Assembly (NCBI GenBank): GCA_030041195.1
Contig: JASHOI010000403.1
Coordinates: forward strand, 1-18,618
Source: Streptosporangiaceae bacterium
GTDB taxonomy: Bacteria > Actinomycetota > Actinomycetes > Streptosporangiales > Streptosporangiaceae
DNA: 18,618 nt
Reading direction: 5' to 3'
Made by a program: the position numbers and the translations under genes. Shown in pieces: positions 15,275 through 18,618 of the stretch (its first letter is position 1; every line of letters starts with the position of its first letter). A model generated the notes under the pieces. It ran no database searches and had not been told where the DNA came from. It was given only the letters and a program-made list of their open reading frames with translations.

Positions 15275-16870
15275 TCACCATGGGCGCACCGGACCGTACC
15301 TGGGCGGGATGGCCTGCGGGAAGTTGAAGACGCGCGTGGGATCGACCGCGGCTTTAACCCTCTCGAGCCGGGGAAGATTGGCCGCGTAGTACTGCTGCAG
15401 GTAATCCGTCAGGGACGGGTCCACGAAGTTCTGGTACGCCTGCGGAATGGTGAACGGCCTCATCGCGTCGTAAAAGGCGCTCAGCCAGGCGAGGTTTTCA
15501 TCGACGGTCTGGGCAGAATCATTGTAGTTCCATTTCAGGTACCAGATCATGTACCAGTCGTTGTCGCGATGCACGAAGGCTGTGGCGTCAGAACGGACCG
15601 TGTTGGCCTTACCGCCGGTCCGCAGAAACGACAGCCGGGCATAGACGTCAGTTCCCGGCCACCGGCGCATCCAGTAGAGGATGGTGCCGATCGCGTCCTC
15701 GCTGACGGGACCGATGAAGTAGAAACCGCGGTTCTGGAACTCGGTCGGTTCCTCGACGTCGGAGAAGAACTCCTGTGCGTCCCAGTAACTCATCTCCTTG
15801 ATCTCAGATTCGGCTGGCCGAGCCACCTCGTACACCGGCGCCAGAATCTCTTCCAGCTCGGCTTCGGTACCGACGAGTTGGCCCTCGAAGTAAACCGTTA
15901 CGTCCTCCCCTTTGGCCAGCTGTTCCGGCGTCACCGCGCCGAGCGTTGTCCATGTGCCGAGAGAGATCGGCGATTCCTGCAAGGCCACCATCAGGGCCGG
16001 GAACACCCTGTCCGCTTCGGTCTCCCAGAGCAGCTTGGCACCCGTGATGAGGTCGGGGACCGGCGTCGTCTGCACGCTGAAGGAGGTGTTGATCCCGAAG
16101 TTGCCGCCGCCCCCGCCGCGGCACGCCCAGAACAGGCTGGGGTTCTCGTTCTCGCTGAGGGCCAGGATGTCGCCGTCGGCGGTGACGATCTGGCTCGCGA
16201 CCAGGGCGTCGGAGCCGATGCCCAGCCTGCGGATGTTGAACCCGATGCCCCCGCCCAGCAGGAAGCCGGCCGCACCGACCGTCGGACAGCGCCCGTGCGT
16301 GATCGTCGCGTTGTTCTGCGACAGGGCCTCGTAAACGCCGGCGTTCAGTGTCCCGCCACCGATCGTGGCGATTCCCGTCTCGCTGTCGAACGTGGCCTGG
16401 TTCATGAGTTTGGTGTCGATCATCAGGCCGGTGGTGACCGAGTAATCGCCGGCCGAATGGCCTCCGGACCGGGCGACGAGCGGAAACTGGTACCTGCGTG
16501 CCCATTTGATCGACGTCGCCACGTCTTTGGCGCTCAGGCAACGCGCGATCCCGGCAGGAATGACCGATGCCTCGCGCAGGTTGTAAGGGAGGGCTAGCTC
16601 GGCGAAACCGGGATCACCCGGCCGCAACACCGGTCCCGATATGCTGCGGGCCAGCACGTTCCAGGGATTACCCCATTTGCCTGCTTCGCCGTTGGCACCG
16701 GCGGGGCGTGTGGTTTTCCACGGCGCCACAAGCCCGCTCAGGGCGGCTGTTGCGCCGCCAGTCACGAAGGATCTGCGTGTTAGCCCGGCTTCCGGATCGG
16801 ACCGCAATCTTCTGATCCCTTCAACGAACTGCCCGCGCTGTTGACACACGGTATCGACGCGTTGACGCAC
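15275..16870 (-). CDS. Tat-exported FAD-linked oxidase (BBE-like), bicovalent flavin type
   Basis: A 531-residue protein from GTG 16870; the start is uncertain because no ribosome site is clear. LTRRSFVTGGATAALSGLVA (about 30-49) is a twin-arginine signal, implying export after cofactor loading. The FAD-binding PCMH domain has VARSGGHSAGDYS with H138, and THGRCPTVGAAGFLLGGGIG with C195, the His/Cys pair that holds FAD by two covalent bonds in berberine-bridge and gluco-oligosaccharide oxidases. The substrate region follows (about 270-450), and the BBE C-terminal motif reads YYAANLPRLERVKAAVDPTR and VFNFPQAIPP. It probably oxidises a sugar or other alcohol outside the cell and makes hydrogen peroxide. 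It lies between the intact RibD-C gene and its truncated copy. Confidence 0.92.
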   Translation of the reverse strand: MRQRVDTVCQQRGQFVEGIRRLRSDPEAGLTRRSFVTGGATAALSGLVAPWKTTRPAGANGEAGKWGNPWNVLARSISGPVLRPGDPGFAELALPYNLREASVIPAGIARCLSAKDVATSIKWARRYQFPLVARSGGHSAGDYSVTTGLMIDTKLMNQATFDSETGIATIGGGTLNAGVYEALSQNNATITHGRCPTVGAAGFLLGGGIGFNIRRLGIGSDALVASQIVTADGDILALSENENPSLFWACRGGGGGNFGINTSFSVQTTPVPDLITGAKLLWETEADRVFPALMVALQESPISLGTWTTLGAVTPEQLAKGEDVTVYFEGQLVGTEAELEEILAPVYEVARPAESEIKEMSYWDAQEFFSDVEEPTEFQNRGFYFIGPVSEDAIGTILYWMRRWPGTDVYARLSFLRTGGKANTVRSDATAFVHRDNDWYMIWYLKWNYNDSAQTVDENLAWLSAFYDAMRPFTIPQAYQNFVDPSLTDYLQQYYAANLPRLERVKAAVDPTRVFNFPQAIPPRYGPVRPW

Positions 16871-17007
16871 AGCGATAATCTCGGGGAAGACTACACGCCA
16901 ATTTCTCTAATCCCCGCCACCCGCTCCGGCGTGTTTATGACCTCCCCTTCGGGTGCGGATGTTCTCGTACTCCGAGGGACCGCTGCTGAGAACTTGTACG
17001 TGGTGAG
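16871..17007. other. Non-coding region 5' of the oxidase
   Basis: No gene is recognised. This short stretch should carry the leftward promoter of the oxidase gene. An open frame crosses it on the plus strand into the RibD-C remnant, but the part before 17008 does not resemble the reductase. No confident promoter pair was found. Confidence 0.4.
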
Positions 17008-17152
17008 GGCGCGGCCGGGCAAGGAACTGCAGGTGCCCGGCGGCGGCCAGCTCGCCCAGGCGCGGCTCGCCGGCAGCATCACCGCCGGCTCCGGCGTCAC
17101 GATTCTCACCCTCCGGCCGGACGGCCCGGCGAGGTTCGGCTCTCTCGCCTGA
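17008..17152 (+). pseudogene. Truncated, internally deleted copy of the RibD-C/DHFR-like gene 3' end
   Basis: Bases 17008-17062 match 15006-15060 with two differences. From 17063 on, the sequence matches from 15166 to about 15252 with several differences. The shift between the two matches is 105 bases, exactly 35 codons, so the frame is kept: [18 protein letters not shown] joins RLAGSITAGSG and continues as [15 protein letters not shown] and a stop. The residues lost, 138-172, include [15 protein letters not shown], a core strand of the fold. The N-terminal 119 residues are absent. Any product would not fold as a reductase. A GTG at 17005 could open it, but expression is doubtful. Confidence 0.88.
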
Positions 17153-17233
17153 GCCGTAACCGCGACGACGGCTACGCCATGCTGCGCTGGTTCTCGCTCC
17201 TGCTCGGGGCTACGATCCGGGTTGAGGGAGATG

Positions 17234-18618
17234 ATGGCCAGCAGACGACGTCGGCTTGACCCTGTCGGGCCGTTTGGTAATCCGGATGGGTCGCGAGCCG
17301 ACATCGAGGACCTGATCAGCGAGTTCGTCGACTTCGGCGGCGATCCTGCGTATGGGCACCTGGCGACGCGCGCGAACGATTCGATGGTGCGGGTCATTGT
17401 GGGGAAGCTGGGTGCTGGCAAGACGGTGTACTTGCGGCGGCTGCAGGATTTTCAGGCGCATCAGGACTCGGTGTATGCCGATGTGCCGCAGCAGAGCCTG
17501 CCGAAGACCGAGGTTGTGGTGAAGGCGTGCCAGTGGTTTTCTGACCGGGTTCTGGTGGAGAAATGGATGCAGATCTGGGAGCGCGCGATCATGCGGTCGC
17601 TGGCCTCGCATCTGCTGCGCCGTCCGGAGTTGCGCCAGCAGTTGCGCGATGAGCAGGCCGGCGAGATCGAGACGTCGTACGCGCGGCTGCTGGAGGATTT
17701 CCGCCGGCCGCGGTCGATCTACAGCGAGGTGCGCGACATCATCAACCAGCGGCAGACCGCGCATCAGCTGTCGGCGTATCTGGATGATCCGCTGTGGGAT
17801 GATCTTGAGGATCTGCTGGGTGAGGTGATCGGGCAGTGCAAGCCGATTTATTTTTATCTTGATGCGGTTGATGAGGAGTTCAGTCACGCGCCGATGTATT
17901 GGCTGAAGTGCCAGGAGGGGTTGTTCTACCAGGTCATGCGGTTGCTGCGGGATCACAGGCTGGGCGGGCGGCTGCATGTGGTGGTGTGTATCCGCGACAT
18001 CGTCATGTCCTCGGTGTACCGATCGGAACACGCGCCGCGGTATTACCTCGAGCCGCATATACGCGTCCTGACCTGGGACCGGACCTCGCTGCTGTACCTG
18101 CTGCAGCAAAAGCTGCGCCGGCTGCCGTCGTCATTGCTGATGCGCCGCCCGGCCAGCGGCATTCCCGCCATCGGCGACTGGCTCGGGGTCGATGGCACCT
18201 GGCCCGGGCCCGATGGCGACGCGAGCATCGAGGACTACCTAGTCAGCCACACCAGGCTGATCCCGCGGGACATCATCTCGCTCGGCAATGAGCTGAACGA
18301 GGAGGTCCTGCGGCACAAGCAGGCCGGCCACGAGGGCCTGCCGCCAGCAAGCCTGCAGCAGGTGGTGCAGCGGTGTGCGAAGCGGTTCGGCGATTCCCAG
18401 CTTGCGCAGTGCGCCAATCAGATCTCGTCGGACCTGATGCCGCAGAACGCCGCGCTGCAGAACTACTCCGAGCTGTTCACCAGCACCCAGGCTTACATCA
18501 GCGGCGTGGAGGAGGACGTCCGGTCCTTCGTCAAGATGATCGGCGTCGACCGGTTCCCGCGTGGCGATCTTGAGGCTCTGCAGGAAGTGGCGGATCTGCA
18601 CTTCGAGAACGCCACGGA
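17234..18618 (+). CDS. P-loop ATPase, STAND/AAA-like, 3' end beyond the window
   Basis: The frame is open to the right edge, giving about 461 residues. ATG 17234 (or 17231) follows GAGGGAG at 17224-17230. Walker A is VGKLGAGKTVYLRRLQ (G57-T64). Walker B is PIYFYLDAVDEEF (about 204-216), with tandem acidic residues. Then come RLHVVVCIRDIVMSSVYRSE, with a possible sensor arginine, and RLIPRDIISLGNEL (about 341-354), which resembles the winged-helix entry motif of ORC-CDC6-like and STAND NTPases. Large single-protein ATPases of this kind often occur in phage-defence or signalling loci, but no partner is visible because the window ends. It uses more T-ending codons than neighbouring genes (for example ATT-TAT-TTT-TAT-CTT-GAT), suggesting a different history. 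It lies 81 bases after the RibD-C remnant. Confidence 0.8.
   Translation, partial: MASRRRRLDPVGPFGNPDGSRADIEDLISEFVDFGGDPAYGHLATRANDSMVRVIVGKLGAGKTVYLRRLQDFQAHQDSVYADVPQQSLPKTEVVVKACQWFSDRVLVEKWMQIWERAIMRSLASHLLRRPELRQQLRDEQAGEIETSYARLLEDFRRPRSIYSEVRDIINQRQTAHQLSAYLDDPLWDDLEDLLGEVIGQCKPIYFYLDAVDEEFSHAPMYWLKCQEGLFYQVMRLLRDHRLGGRLHVVVCIRDIVMSSVYRSEHAPRYYLEPHIRVLTWDRTSLLYLLQQKLRRLPSSLLMRRPASGIPAIGDWLGVDGTWPGPDGDASIEDYLVSHTRLIPRDIISLGNELNEEVLRHKQAGHEGLPPASLQQVVQRCAKRFGDSQLAQCANQISSDLMPQNAALQNYSELFTSTQAYISGVEEDVRSFVKMIGVDRFPRGDLEALQEVADLHFENAT

Noticed and set aside
17210..18109. A 299-codon minus-strand open frame at the right end
   Set aside because: It is antisense to the P-loop ATPase, which has Walker motifs and a ribosome site; the minus-strand product shows no motif.
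1..18618. tRNA, rRNA, transposase, integrase or toxin-antitoxin genes explaining the gene-end duplications
   Set aside because: None was seen on either strand; the inserted genes carry no recombinase, so the mechanism remains open.

Overview
The window is GC-rich, with strong G/C bias at third codon positions, GTG starts and short overlapping genes. Together with a Tat-exported flavoenzyme and an ECF42-type sigma factor, this points to an actinobacterium. No rRNA, tRNA, transposase, integrase or CRISPR array was seen.

Region A (1-6891, minus strand) is a surface-glycan operon of six genes read right to left. In order these are a DPM1-like GT2, a small secreted DUF1616-like protein, a GT4, a large polytopic membrane protein resembling DUF2206, a second GT2, and a second GT4 that runs off the left edge. 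Each of the last four start codons overlaps the preceding stop by 4 bases (GTGA or ATGA), and the first two genes overlap by 31 bases. The likely logic is that the DPM1-like enzyme loads sugar onto a polyprenyl carrier, the GT2/GT4 enzymes extend a glycan, and the membrane protein transfers or polymerises it outside. That assignment is inference.

Region B (6892-7794) is non-coding. It holds a 3-copy GC-rich tandem repeat, a perfect 17-bp inverted repeat with a 25-nt loop, and a probable promoter for the next gene.

Region C (7795-11710) has more envelope genes: a GT2 (+), a polysaccharide deacetylase (-) whose 3' end overlaps it by 41 bp, a four-helix membrane protein (-), and a markedly AT-richer GT2 (+) that looks foreign.

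Region D (11770-15264) has a cupin / PP2C-like phosphatase pair (-). Divergent from it is an ECF42 module (+): a DGPF/YCII protein, an ECF42 sigma factor with a C-terminal TPR-like extension, and a RibD-C/DHFR-like reductase. A TGTCGA-N17-CGT element lies upstream of the module.

Region E (15275-18618) has a Tat-exported BBE-type FAD oxidase with both covalent-flavin residues (-), a gene remnant, and a P-loop ATPase (+) cut by the right edge.

The most unusual observation is a pattern seen twice. A short truncated copy of the 3' end of an intact gene lies downstream of that gene in the same orientation, and a single unrelated gene sits between. The PP2C-like gene (3' end at 11770) has a remnant at 10373-10413, with the foreign-looking GT2 between. 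The RibD-C gene (3' end at 15264) has a remnant at 17008-17152, with the FAD oxidase between. Both remnants carry an internal loss that keeps the reading frame (net 60 and 105 bp) and both retain the gene's C-terminal end and a stop.
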